Source: Gemmiger_A avium
Lineage (GTDB): Bacteria > Bacillota > Clostridia > Oscillospirales > Ruminococcaceae
Length of the DNA stretch: 22,268 nucleotides
Direction of reading: 5' to 3'
NCBI GenBank assembly: GCA_019114585.1
Contig: DXFE01000049.1
Coordinates: 1 to 22,268, forward strand
The notes below the pieces were generated by a model. That model saw nothing but the letters and a program-made list of their open reading frames with translations, was not told the DNA's origin and searched no databases. Positions within the stretch are counted from its first letter, which is position 1, and the number at the start of each line of letters is the position of its first letter. Both the position numbers and the translations under genes were made by a program. This document shows positions 14,387 through 21,625 of the stretch, in pieces.

Positions 14387-15568
14387 ATGGCGCGGCCCCG
14401 CTATCGGGCGGCGGCCTTTGAGGCCCTTGCCCTGTATCTGCTGACCGGCGCCGCCTGCATCCTGGTGGGCAGCAGCATGACCCACCTGATGGATCATTTC
14501 GGCGTCAGCCTGGCCCAGGTGGCCGCCATCCAGTCCGCCTACGCGCTGGGCCGGATGAGCACCGTGTTCCTGACCGGCTGGATCACCGAGCGCTTCGGCG
14601 TGCGCACCAGCCTGCTGCTGGGCACCGCGCTGCTGCTGGCTTTCCTGGGCGGTATCCCGCTGACCCACAACTATTTTGTGGGCCTGGCGCTGGCCTTTCT
14701 GGGCGGCGCGGGCATGGGCAGCCAGGACGCGGCCTGCCCCGTGATCCTGAGCGCCGTGTATCCCAACAGTTACGCCAGCATGCTCAGTGCCGGGCAGGCG
14801 CTGTTCGGGGCCGGGTGTTTCCTGCCGCCGCTCATCATGAGCGTGGCCCTGACCGCGGATCTGCCGTTCTATGTAAGCTACTATGCTTTTGCCGTACTGG
14901 CGCTGGTGATGCTGCTGGTTCTGCCGTTCATGAAGCTGCCTGAGATGAGCCATCTGGCCACCGAGGGCGGCCACACCGCCCACGCCATCCGCCTGCGGGT
15001 GCGCTGGCTGGGATTTGCGCTGTTCGCGGTGATCTGCTTCGCCTACAGCGCCGTGGTCAACACCATCAACCTGTACACCGCCACCTTTGCCGAGGGCCTG
15101 GATCTGCCGGCAGCCCTTGCCGCCAACCTGCTGACGGTGTATAATCTGGCCAGCATGATCGGTTCGCTTTGCTTTACGGCTATTCTGCGCCGCACCCCGC
15201 CCATCAAGGTGCTGATCGGCAACTGCGTGATCGCCCTGATCGCCCTGGGCGTGGCCGTCTGGCTGCAGCATCCGGCCGGGTTCTTTGTGGGGCTCGCGGT
15301 GGCGGGCTTCTTCCTGGGCGTGCTGTTCAGCGTGATCGTTACCCTGGCCACCGGGCTCAAGCCCAGCCATGCCAGCCTGGCCGCCGCCGCCGTGGCGGTG
15401 GTGAGCGGCGCGTCCGATACGGCCAATCCGCTGATCACCGGCCCGCTGCTCACCACCCTGGGCATGGGGATGGCCTATCCCTACACCATGCTGGTGCTGG
15501 CGATCACCCTGGCCGCGTCGCTGGGGTTTGCCGCGCTGGCCCGGCCCCGTTCTTCCGAAACCGTATAA
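14387..15568 (+). CDS. MFS transporter
   Basis: Major facilitator of 393 aa with about 12 helices and a central loop near residues 185-205 (PEMSHLATEGGHTAHAIRLR). The loop between helices 2 and 3 reads GWITERFGVRTS, the MFS motif A region. It starts 3 bases after the ecfA2 stop with no clear ribosome site of its own, so translation probably depends on coupling. A second transporter inside an ECF operon suggests either an alternative importer for the same substrate or an exporter of a breakdown product such as the free base. Subfamily not determined; some sugar and nucleoside permeases look like this. Confidence 0.85.
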   Translation: MARPRYRAAAFEALALYLLTGAACILVGSSMTHLMDHFGVSLAQVAAIQSAYALGRMSTVFLTGWITERFGVRTSLLLGTALLLAFLGGIPLTHNYFVGLALAFLGGAGMGSQDAACPVILSAVYPNSYASMLSAGQALFGAGCFLPPLIMSVALTADLPFYVSYYAFAVLALVMLLVLPFMKLPEMSHLATEGGHTAHAIRLRVRWLGFALFAVICFAYSAVVNTINLYTATFAEGLDLPAALAANLLTVYNLASMIGSLCFTAILRRTPPIKVLIGNCVIALIALGVAVWLQHPAGFFVGLAVAGFFLGVLFSVIVTLATGLKPSHASLAAAAVAVVSGASDTANPLITGPLLTTLGMGMAYPYTMLVLAITLAASLGFAALARPRSSETV

Positions 15569-15605
15569 CCGTTTTCTTATTCAGTCTGAAAAGGAGTGAT
15601 CTCGT

Positions 15606-16361
15606 ATGTACATTCAGAGCAAGGAAGTGCTGGACAGCGAAGGCCGTCAGTATCACATCAAGTGCAAAAAGGGCGACGTGGGCCGCTACGTGCTGCTGCC
15701 CGGCGACCCCTTCCGCACCGATATCATCGCCCGCCATCTGGACAACCCCCAGCTGGTGGCCCACAACCGGGAACACAAGGTCTGGACCGGCACCCTGCTG
15801 GGTGAAAAGGTCACCGTGGCCAGCACCGGCATGGGCTGCCCCTCCACCGCCATCGCCGTGGAAGAGCTGATCCACTGCGGCGCGGAGTGCATCATCCGGG
15901 TGGGTACCTGCGGCAAGGTGTGCGACGCCAGCTTTGACGAGAGCCTGTCCGGCGTGGTGATCACCGGCGCCGTGCGGGACGAGGGCACCACCATCCATTA
16001 CGTGCCCATCGAGTACCCGGCCATTGCCAACCGCCATGTGGTGGACGCGCTGAGCCGCGCCGCCAAGGCCCGGGGCTTCAACTTTGCCGAGGGCATTGCC
16101 CAGTGCAAGGATTCCTTCTACGGCCAGCACGATCCCGACAGCATGCCCAACAGCGCCCGCCTGCACGAGCGGTGGGAAGCCTGGCGCAAGGCCGGCGTGA
16201 TGGCCAGCGAGATGGAGACCGCCGCCCTGTTTGTCATCGCCTCCATCCGGGGCGTGCGGGCCGGCGCGGTGATGGCCTACTTTGCCATGAACGACGAGAC
16301 CATTGAGATGGCCTGCGACGCGGTGCGCATCCTGATCGAACAGGACCGGGCCGCGCAGTAA
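15606..16361 (+). CDS. Nucleoside phosphorylase, uridine phosphorylase-like
   Basis: NP-I family phosphorylase of 251 aa, cleaving a nucleoside with phosphate to base and ribose 1-phosphate. It aligns along its length with E. coli Udp as I recall it: LPGDPFRTDII, STGMGCPSTAIAVEEL, RVGTCGKV, HYVPIEYPA and the substrate motif GVMASEMETAAL (Udp: GVMNYEMESATL). The uracil-recognition loop has Q174 in FYGQHD, matching the Udp glutamine, but the arginine two residues later in Udp is Asp here, so base preference could differ from plain uracil. Good AAGGAG ribosome site at 15606. Sixth gene of the ECF operon. Confidence 0.88.
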   Translation: MYIQSKEVLDSEGRQYHIKCKKGDVGRYVLLPGDPFRTDIIARHLDNPQLVAHNREHKVWTGTLLGEKVTVASTGMGCPSTAIAVEELIHCGAECIIRVGTCGKVCDASFDESLSGVVITGAVRDEGTTIHYVPIEYPAIANRHVVDALSRAAKARGFNFAEGIAQCKDSFYGQHDPDSMPNSARLHERWEAWRKAGVMASEMETAALFVIASIRGVRAGAVMAYFAMNDETIEMACDAVRILIEQDRAAQ

Positions 16362-16395
16362 TCTACCTCCCAAAGAAGAAAGGAGCGAGCGAATT

Positions 16396-17457
16396 ATGTC
16401 CATGACACCCCGCGAGCGCGTACTCGCCGCCCTGGACCACAAAGTTCCCGACCGCATCCCCCTGGATTTCTGGGCGGTGCCGGAGGTATGGGAAAAACTG
16501 TACGATCATCTGGGCACCCGGGACCCGGAAGCGGTCCAGCAGGCGCTGCACAGCGATATCCGCGCCTTTGAGCCGGATTACATCGGCCCGCCGCTGCGCA
16601 AGATGCCGGACGGCACCTTTTACGACCGGCTGGGCACCCATCGCCGCCTGGTGAATAACGGGTTCTGCACCTACGACGAGTATGCTTCCTTCCCGCTGGC
16701 GGACATCGAGGATGTCAGCGAACTGGACGACTACGAGTGGTGGCCCAATCCGGATCACTACGACTACGAGGGGCTTTCCAAGAAGATCGGCAACGCCCAT
16801 GATACCTACTACATCAAGCTGGAGACCGGCGGCATCTATGAGTTTGCCTGGGCGCTGCGGGGCATGGAGCAGTTCATGATCGACATGCTCACCGAGCCGG
16901 AGATCGCCGCGGGCATCATGAACCGCCTGACCGATTTCTTCTGCGAGTACATCCGCCGCTGCATGGAGGCCGCGGGCGACAAGTTCGATATGGTTTATAC
17001 CTACGACGACATCGCCTCCCAGAACGGCCTGCTCTTCTCCAAGGAACTCTGGCGCGAGCTGGTGCGTCCCTGCCACGAGCGGCTGAACAAGGTCATCCAC
17101 AGCTACGGCAAAAAAGTCATGTACCACAGCTGCGGCGCGGTGTATCCCCTGATCGGCGAACTGGCCGACAACGGCATGGACGTGCTGAACCCGCTGCAGC
17201 CTCTGGCCGCCGGGATGGACTTTACCAAGATCAAGACCGAGTTCGGCAAACGGCTGTGCTTCCATGGCGGCATCGACATTCAGCAGATGCTGCCCCACGG
17301 CACCCCGGACGAGGTGCGCGCCGCGGTGCGCAGCGCCATCGACCGTCTGGGCCCGGATGGCTACATTCTCACCAGTGCCCACCATATCCAGGCGGACACC
17401 CCGGTGGAGAACATCCTGGCCATGTACGACGAGGCCGTCAAATATCCTCTGGGCTGA
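16396..17457 (+). CDS. UroD/MtaA-family enzyme, likely methyltransferase-type
   Basis: Protein of 353 aa of the uroporphyrinogen decarboxylase superfamily. It starts MTPRERVLAALDHKVPDRIPLDF, quoted in part; the RVLAALDHKVPDRIP block is the signature of the branch that holds cobamide-dependent methyltransferases (MtaA, MtbA, CmuA) and uncharacterised relatives. A possible zinc site is H244 and C246 in YHSCGA, with C288 in RLCFHGG as a third ligand candidate. True heme UroD has different surroundings and no heme genes are near. No corrinoid protein is encoded here. Last gene of the nucleoside operon, with AGGAGCG before the ATG. It might demethylate a modified nucleoside or base, which is speculation. 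Confidence 0.8.
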   Translation: MSMTPRERVLAALDHKVPDRIPLDFWAVPEVWEKLYDHLGTRDPEAVQQALHSDIRAFEPDYIGPPLRKMPDGTFYDRLGTHRRLVNNGFCTYDEYASFPLADIEDVSELDDYEWWPNPDHYDYEGLSKKIGNAHDTYYIKLETGGIYEFAWALRGMEQFMIDMLTEPEIAAGIMNRLTDFFCEYIRRCMEAAGDKFDMVYTYDDIASQNGLLFSKELWRELVRPCHERLNKVIHSYGKKVMYHSCGAVYPLIGELADNGMDVLNPLQPLAAGMDFTKIKTEFGKRLCFHGGIDIQQMLPHGTPDEVRAAVRSAIDRLGPDGYILTSAHHIQADTPVENILAMYDEAVKYPLG

Positions 17458-17470
17458 CCGGAATATCATT

Positions 17471-17511
17471 CGGGCCGCCGGCGCAAAATCTGCGCCGGCG
17501 GCCCGTTTTTT
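17471..17511 (+). terminator. Terminator of the ECF/nucleoside operon
   Basis: Perfect 15-bp stem (17471-17485 with 17491-17505), 5-base loop and six Ts. It closes the transcript that began near 11126, about 6.4 kb. Confidence 0.95.
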
Positions 17512-17522
17512 CTGCAAAAAGC

Positions 17523-17553
17523 TTGACCTTATACCCGGTCTATAGTGTATGCT
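17523..17553 (+). promoter_or_regulatory. MerR-type promoter of MerR-RDD copy 2
   Basis: -35 TTGACC (17523-17528) and -10 TATGCT (17548-17553) with a 19-bp spacer holding TATA-N7-TATA. From TATAGTGTATGCTGAA on it nearly repeats the promoter of copy 1 at 3693-3723. Confidence 0.72.
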
Positions 17554-17581
17554 GAAAGCAGAAAAGGAGGGGGGGATCGGC

Positions 17582-19024
17582 ATGACCATCCGGGAACTGT
17601 TGGATGCAGTCGGCATGGACCGGACCACCGTGTATTATTATGAAAAGGAAGGGCTGATCCATCCGGCCCGGCAGGCCAACGGCTACCGGGATTACTCCCA
17701 GACGGATCTGACCGAGCTGCAGCGGATCAAGCTGCTGCGCCGCCTGGGGGTGCCGCTGGAGGAGATCCGCGCGCTGCAGGCCGGTGAGCGCCAGCTGCCC
17801 GATACCCTGACCCGCCGTCTGGCTGAACTGGAATGCCAGCAGGCCCGGACCGCCCGGGACCAGGACACCTGCCGGGCCATCCGGGACGCGGGGGTGGGCT
17901 ACCGGGAACTGGATCCGAACCGGTTTGCTGCGCCCCAGCCCGCGCCGCAGCCGCTTTCCCCGCGGGAACCGGAACCTTTCCGGGACGCGCCCCTGCCCCT
18001 CTGGTGCCCTTGGCGGCGGTACTTTGCCCGGGCGCTGGATATGGCGATCTGGTCGCTGCCCTTTCTGGCGTTTGTCACCCTGATCTGCCACACCAACATA
18101 ACCCGGCACGGCACGCTGGTCTCCTGGATGGACCTGGCGGCAAGCGTCCTGCTGACCCTGGCGCTGGAACCGGTCTGCCTGCATCTGTGGGGGGCCACGC
18201 CGGGCAAGATGGTGTTCGGGCTGCGGGTGGAAAACGCCGACGGTACCCGCCTGACCTGGAGCCAGGCAATGGCCCGCACCCGGCGGGTACTCTGGGAGGG
18301 CACAGCGCTGTATCTGCCCCTTGTCTCCCTCTGGCGGATGTACAAAAGCTATCAGGAGTACACCGACTACCGGGCAAACGGCTGGGACCGGGAAGAGGAA
18401 TACCATTATATAGTAAAGCCCGGCCATTGGCGGCAGAACGCGGGTTTTGTGCTGGGCATGATAGGTTGCTATGGCCTGAGCGTGGTGCTGGCGCTGATGG
18501 CGGGCTTTGTGCCCCACACCGGCCCGCTCACGGCGCAGCAGTTTGCCGACAATTACAACTTTCTGGCCCGGTACAACGGCGACCCCGCCTACCTGCTGCA
18601 GCCGGACGGCAGCTGGGCGGAGTCCGATCCCTACAGTTATGTTATTGATTTTTCCGGCGGCCCGCTGCCGATGACCATTGAGACCGGCGCGGACGGATTT
18701 GTGGAATCGGTGACCCTGCGGGAGGAGTGGGACAGAGAGACTTTTCTGGCTTTCTGGCCCGAATACGACATGCAGCTGGTTTCCATCGCCTTTGGGGCGG
18801 GGGAGGGCGGCTGGTGGAACAACTGGGGCCTGCTCTACAGCCTGCCCGGCCGTCTGGAAAAGCAGACCGCCTTTGAGCCTTTTACCCTGGCTTGGGGGAA
18901 GGTGCGGATGGAATGCCAGGTGGAGATGGAGGGCTTTCTGTCGGGGGATTCCTATCTGATGGTGGATGAGGCGGCCCCCCGCAGCGAGGGGTGGTTCACC
19001 TTTACCATACGAGGCGCGGAGTAA
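17582..19024 (+). CDS. MerR-type HTH fused to RDD membrane domain (copy 2)
   Basis: A 480-aa paralogue of the protein at 2284-3666. The N-terminal MerR domain (TVYYYEKEGLIHPARQANGY, about 15-36) is nearly identical to copy 1. A proline-rich linker near 118-135 leads to the RDD domain (RYFARALDMAI, then GATPGKMVFGLRV). A further helix (about 295-315) and an outward C-terminal domain of about 165 residues follow, starting HTGPLTAQQFADNYNFLARY. The C-terminal domain differs more than the HTH, which fits two regulators with similar DNA sites but different signals. ATG 17582 has AGGAGGGGGG upstream; the reading from 17549 overlaps the promoter -10. Monocistronic between two terminators. Confidence 0.87.
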   Translation: MTIRELLDAVGMDRTTVYYYEKEGLIHPARQANGYRDYSQTDLTELQRIKLLRRLGVPLEEIRALQAGERQLPDTLTRRLAELECQQARTARDQDTCRAIRDAGVGYRELDPNRFAAPQPAPQPLSPREPEPFRDAPLPLWCPWRRYFARALDMAIWSLPFLAFVTLICHTNITRHGTLVSWMDLAASVLLTLALEPVCLHLWGATPGKMVFGLRVENADGTRLTWSQAMARTRRVLWEGTALYLPLVSLWRMYKSYQEYTDYRANGWDREEEYHYIVKPGHWRQNAGFVLGMIGCYGLSVVLALMAGFVPHTGPLTAQQFADNYNFLARYNGDPAYLLQPDGSWAESDPYSYVIDFSGGPLPMTIETGADGFVESVTLREEWDRETFLAFWPEYDMQLVSIAFGAGEGGWWNNWGLLYSLPGRLEKQTAFEPFTLAWGKVRMECQVEMEGFLSGDSYLMVDEAAPRSEGWFTFTIRGAE

Positions 19025-19068
19025 GCGGATCCGGGGGAATCAACGATCCCCCCGGGCCCCCCGAAGTC

Positions 19069-19100
19069 GCGGGCCGGAATCCTCCGGCCCGCCGGGTTTT
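19069..19100 (+). terminator. Terminator after MerR-RDD copy 2
   Basis: Perfect 10-bp stem (19069-19078 with 19083-19092), 4-base loop, then CGGG and TTTT (19097-19100). The gap before the Ts makes it somewhat weak. Confidence 0.65.
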
Positions 19101-19172
19101 GCAAGGATGTACGGGCGGGTGGACGGAATTTGTTTGTCTGTGTATACGGAAAGAAAAAGGGGAGGGATTTTC

Positions 19173-19910
19173 ATGCAGCCCATTCTTTCGGTGGAGACCA
19201 TGCGGGCCAGCGACGCCTGGACCATCGCCAACCGGGTGCCCGGTCTGACCCTGATGGCCCGGGCGGCCCGGGGGATTTTCCGGGCGGCGGACTGGCCCGC
19301 CGGCACCGCTATTGTGATCGGCCCCGGCAACAACGGCGGGGACGGCGCGGCTCTGGCCTGCCTGCTGGCCCGGGCGGGCATACCCTGCACAATCTACCGC
19401 CTGTCCGACAAGGCCAGCCCGGACAACGCCCATTACCTGGCCCGGGCCGGGGCGCTGGGTGTGCCCATCCTGCCCTTTGCCGGGCGGGAAGCGGAACTGG
19501 CCGCCGCCCCGGCGGTGGCGGACTGCGTGCTGGGCACCGGGTTTTCCGGCCCGCTGCGGGGCGCGGCCCGGCAGGCGGTGGAATGGATCAACCGGGCCGG
19601 CGAAAACGGCGCCTTTGTGGTCAGCGCCGACATCAACAGCGGCCTGAACGGGGATACCGGCTCCGCCGACCTGGCGGTGGTCTCCGACCTGACCGTCTCC
19701 ATCGGCTTTTACAAGACCGGGCTGTTCCGGGGCGATGCGTCCCGGTATATCCGCCGCCTGGTCAATGTGGATATCGGGATCACGCAGCAGGGTCCTGCCG
19801 CTGCGTTTCTGGCTCCGCCGGGTGCACAGCCCGGCCCGGGGCAGATCGCCTGCCCGCCTGGCTGCCGGTGGGACAGCCTGCCCGCCGCCGACGATCCGGA
19901 CGATATTTGA
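19173..19910 (+). CDS. nnrE: NAD(P)H-hydrate epimerase (YjeF N-terminal domain)
   Basis: Stand-alone YjeF-N protein of 245 aa that interconverts R and S forms of hydrated NAD(P)H so that a dehydratase can repair them. Motifs: GPGNNGGDGAALA near residues 50-62 (nucleotide loop), VLGTGFSGPL, the catalytic-region VSADINSGLNGDTG (family: DiPSGl...G) and GFYKTGLFRG. The fused dehydratase domain found in many bacterial versions is absent, and no dehydratase gene is seen here. The last 30 residues are rich in proline and glycine and look disordered. ATG 19173 has GGGGAGGG upstream; the frame is open from 18966, through the end of the previous gene, but without support. Confidence 0.85.
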   Translation: MQPILSVETMRASDAWTIANRVPGLTLMARAARGIFRAADWPAGTAIVIGPGNNGGDGAALACLLARAGIPCTIYRLSDKASPDNAHYLARAGALGVPILPFAGREAELAAAPAVADCVLGTGFSGPLRGAARQAVEWINRAGENGAFVVSADINSGLNGDTGSADLAVVSDLTVSIGFYKTGLFRGDASRYIRRLVNVDIGITQQGPAAAFLAPPGAQPGPGQIACPPGCRWDSLPAADDPDDI

Positions 19911-19920
19911 ACAAAAACCA

Positions 19921-19956
19921 AACGCCGCCCGCGGACACCTGTCCGCGGGCGGCGTT
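19921..19956. terminator. Bidirectional terminator between nnrE and the BTAD gene
   Basis: Perfect 16-bp stem (19921-19936 with 19941-19956) with a 4-base loop. Plus strand continues GTTT; minus strand continues TGGTTTTTG. It serves both convergent genes. Confidence 0.88.
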
Positions 19957-19974
19957 GTTTGCCGGTATGTACCG

Positions 19975-21213
19975 TTATTCTTCAATAGGGTGCCAGATGC
20001 GGCTGTCGTCCAGATCCAGCTCGGCGGTGCCCACCGCATGCAGTGTGTGCCGGAAGCTCACGCCCCAGGCCGCGTCCTCCTTGTACTTGCGCACGATACG
20101 CCGGTCCACCAGGTCGCAGTTTTCCCGGTTGGTGCCCATCAGGATCACCAGGAACCGGTCCCGCCCGTACTGGGTGAACACGTCGCCCCGGCGCAGGCTG
20201 CAACTGATCGCCGTTTTCAGCTTCGGGGCCGCCTGGGCCGCTTTCTGCGCGTCCTCCAGCACCTGCCCGTGAGAGTCGGTCAGCCAGTACAGCAGCAGAT
20301 AGGCGCTCTGGCCGGTGCGCTCCAGCATCCGGCTGCAGGTGCGGTACACATCAATGAAACTGGGGTAACTGCAGTAGTACGCGCCTCGGGCGGGTTCATC
20401 CTCCTGCAGCTGGTCGGTCAGTTCATGCACCGTCTCGTAGCTTACCTGCCCCGCCCGGCTCAGCTGATGGAACCGCTGCACCAGTGCGTCGCTGGGTTTG
20501 GCCACAAATTCCTCTTCCAGCTCCCGCACCGCCTGGTCGTATACCGCCTTGGCCTCCTGGTACTGCTCCATCTTCATCAGGCAGTCGATCCGCAGGCATT
20601 GCCACTCTTCCAGATGATGCAGCGCCGCCGCCCGGGTAGCCACCGTGAGCAGCTCTTCCCACTGGCCGCGCTCTTTCATGATCTCGGCCAGCTGCTGCAC
20701 ACAGTCAAAATACCGCTGCCGGTAATGGGCCGCCGCCACGGTGGCCCAGTCGCTGCCCGCCAGATGGGGCAGAAAATCCCCGGTGTACAGGCTTTCCGCC
20801 TCCAGCAGGCAAGCCAGCTTTTCATCCTGAGTGCCGGCGGTGCTGGCTTTGTCCAGCCATTCGTCAAAAACGGTCACATCCAGCCATACCGGCTTGGGGG
20901 CCGCAAAATAATAGCGCTTGCTCTTGGCGCGCACCGTGAACTCCGGCGGAAGCCCCGCCTTCACCAGAATGCGCCGCAGGTTGGAAACGGTTACTTTTAA
21001 ATTGTTCAGAGGGTCAGCGCTGGTATCGTCACTGAACAGCGAATCCACAAGCGCCTCCCGGGCTATGCCGCGTTCACCACGGTACAACAGGAGCTGCAGC
21101 ACGCGCATGGCTTTGGTGGCCAGGCTGTTTTTGAGCGGCAGTACCTGCCCCTGATAGGTCATGGTGAAGTCTCCCAGCATGCGAACCTGTAATGCCAGAA
21201 CCGCTTCGCTCAT
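19975..21213 (-). CDS. SARP-like regulator: winged helix, BTAD and degenerate GGDEF-like C terminus
   Basis: Transcription regulator of 412 aa. Residues 8-105 are an OmpR-type winged helix (VRMLGDFTMTYQGQVLPL, NNLKVTVSNLRRIL). Residues about 115-255 are the helical bacterial transcriptional activator domain (FLPHLAGSDW, CLRIDCLMKMEQYQEAKAVYDQA). The final 140 residues resemble a GGDEF fold without its active motif: ISCSLRRGDVFTQYGRDRFLVILMG holds the position but reads YGRDRF, so it is probably a ligand-binding or structural domain. That last call is tentative. ATG 21213 has AAGGAGGAGG upstream. Divergent from the two-domain and secreted-protein genes, whose upstream region holds SARP-like repeats, so those are the likely targets. 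Confidence 0.85.
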   Translation of the reverse strand: MSEAVLALQVRMLGDFTMTYQGQVLPLKNSLATKAMRVLQLLLYRGERGIAREALVDSLFSDDTSADPLNNLKVTVSNLRRILVKAGLPPEFTVRAKSKRYYFAAPKPVWLDVTVFDEWLDKASTAGTQDEKLACLLEAESLYTGDFLPHLAGSDWATVAAAHYRQRYFDCVQQLAEIMKERGQWEELLTVATRAAALHHLEEWQCLRIDCLMKMEQYQEAKAVYDQAVRELEEEFVAKPSDALVQRFHQLSRAGQVSYETVHELTDQLQEDEPARGAYYCSYPSFIDVYRTCSRMLERTGQSAYLLLYWLTDSHGQVLEDAQKAAQAAPKLKTAISCSLRRGDVFTQYGRDRFLVILMGTNRENCDLVDRRIVRKYKEDAAWGVSFRHTLHAVGTAELDLDDSRIWHPIEE

Positions 21214-21263
21214 CCGTAATCCTCCTCCTTTTCCGCGCGGCCGGGTTGTGCACTGACCGGCGG

Positions 21264-21295
21264 AACAGGGGCCGCCCACTCTACGAACCCCTGTT
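21264..21295 (-). promoter_or_regulatory. Leader inverted repeat of the BTAD gene
   Basis: AACAGGGG (21264-21271) and CCCCTGTT (21288-21295) form a perfect 8-bp stem with a 16-base loop in the 5' leader of the BTAD transcript. Confidence 0.45.
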
Positions 21296-21318
21296 GGCGA
21301 TAAGCTTTATTATATATA

Positions 21319-21347
21319 ACTATACCCATATATTTTCCATTTGACAA
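21319..21347 (-). promoter_or_regulatory. Promoter of the BTAD regulator gene
   Basis: On the minus strand, -35 TTGTCA (21342-21347), a 17-bp spacer and -10 TATAGT (21319-21324) within an AT-rich stretch. Leader of about 100 nt. Confidence 0.75.
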
Positions 21348-21375
21348 GTGCGGAAAATGCAGACAGTTGTTCCTT

Positions 21376-21394
21376 TTGCACCTTTTTTGTGCAA
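21376..21394. promoter_or_regulatory. Inverted repeat TTGCAC-N7-GTGCAA
   Basis: Perfect 6-bp arms (21376-21381 and 21389-21394) about 30 bp upstream of the BTAD -35. It has the size of an operator for a dimeric regulator, but no regulator is assigned. The 412-bp gap between genes (21214-21625) holds this site, the BTAD promoter and leader, and the repeat modules listed next. Confidence 0.45.
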
Positions 21395-21481
21395 TCGACG
21401 GGTTGCGTCAGAAAAAATAAAAGTGTCATTTTGAAGCACAAATACGGGAAAATAAGAAAATATTAATCTTTTTGAAAAAAA

Positions 21482-21514
21482 TTAACCTTCCGCTTAACCC
21501 TGCTGTGGCATACT
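21482..21514 (+). promoter_or_regulatory. TTAACC promoter module, upstream copy
   Basis: TTAACC at 21482 and 21494 (12-bp pitch), then GTGG and a -10-like CATACT at 21509-21514. The same layout recurs exactly 86 bp downstream. Confidence 0.6.
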
Positions 21515-21567
21515 TAGGGCATCTTTCCGGAGAATGTGTCCGAAATGTTAAAATTATGATAGCGATT

Positions 21568-21600
21568 TTAACCAGATTCTTAACCGGAGCGTGGCATAAT
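21568..21600 (+). promoter_or_regulatory. TTAACC promoter module, downstream copy
   Basis: TTAACC at 21568 and 21580 (12-bp pitch), then GTGG and -10 CATAAT at 21595-21600. There is no good -35. Counting the repeat as a heptamer (TTAACCG), 8 bp separate it from the -10, as reported for SARP-activated promoters. Predicted start near 21607, 19 bp before the GTG. Confidence 0.65.
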
Positions 21601-21625
21601 TTTAGCATAAAAGGGAGGGGGCGAG

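Noticed and set aside
12374..15370. Very long open frame on the minus strand opposite the ECF operon (nearly 1000 codons)
   Set aside because: Its product is rich in His, Gln and Gly, as expected for the antisense of GC-rich codons. The plus strand carries five clear family matches with overlapping starts.
21592..21607. Sigma-54-like element TGGCATAATTTTAGCA with GG and GC at correct spacing
   Set aside because: A start 12 bp after the GC would fall inside the ribosome site of the GTG at 21626, and the repeated TTAACC layout fits a SigA/SARP promoter better. The sibling module has a poorer match.
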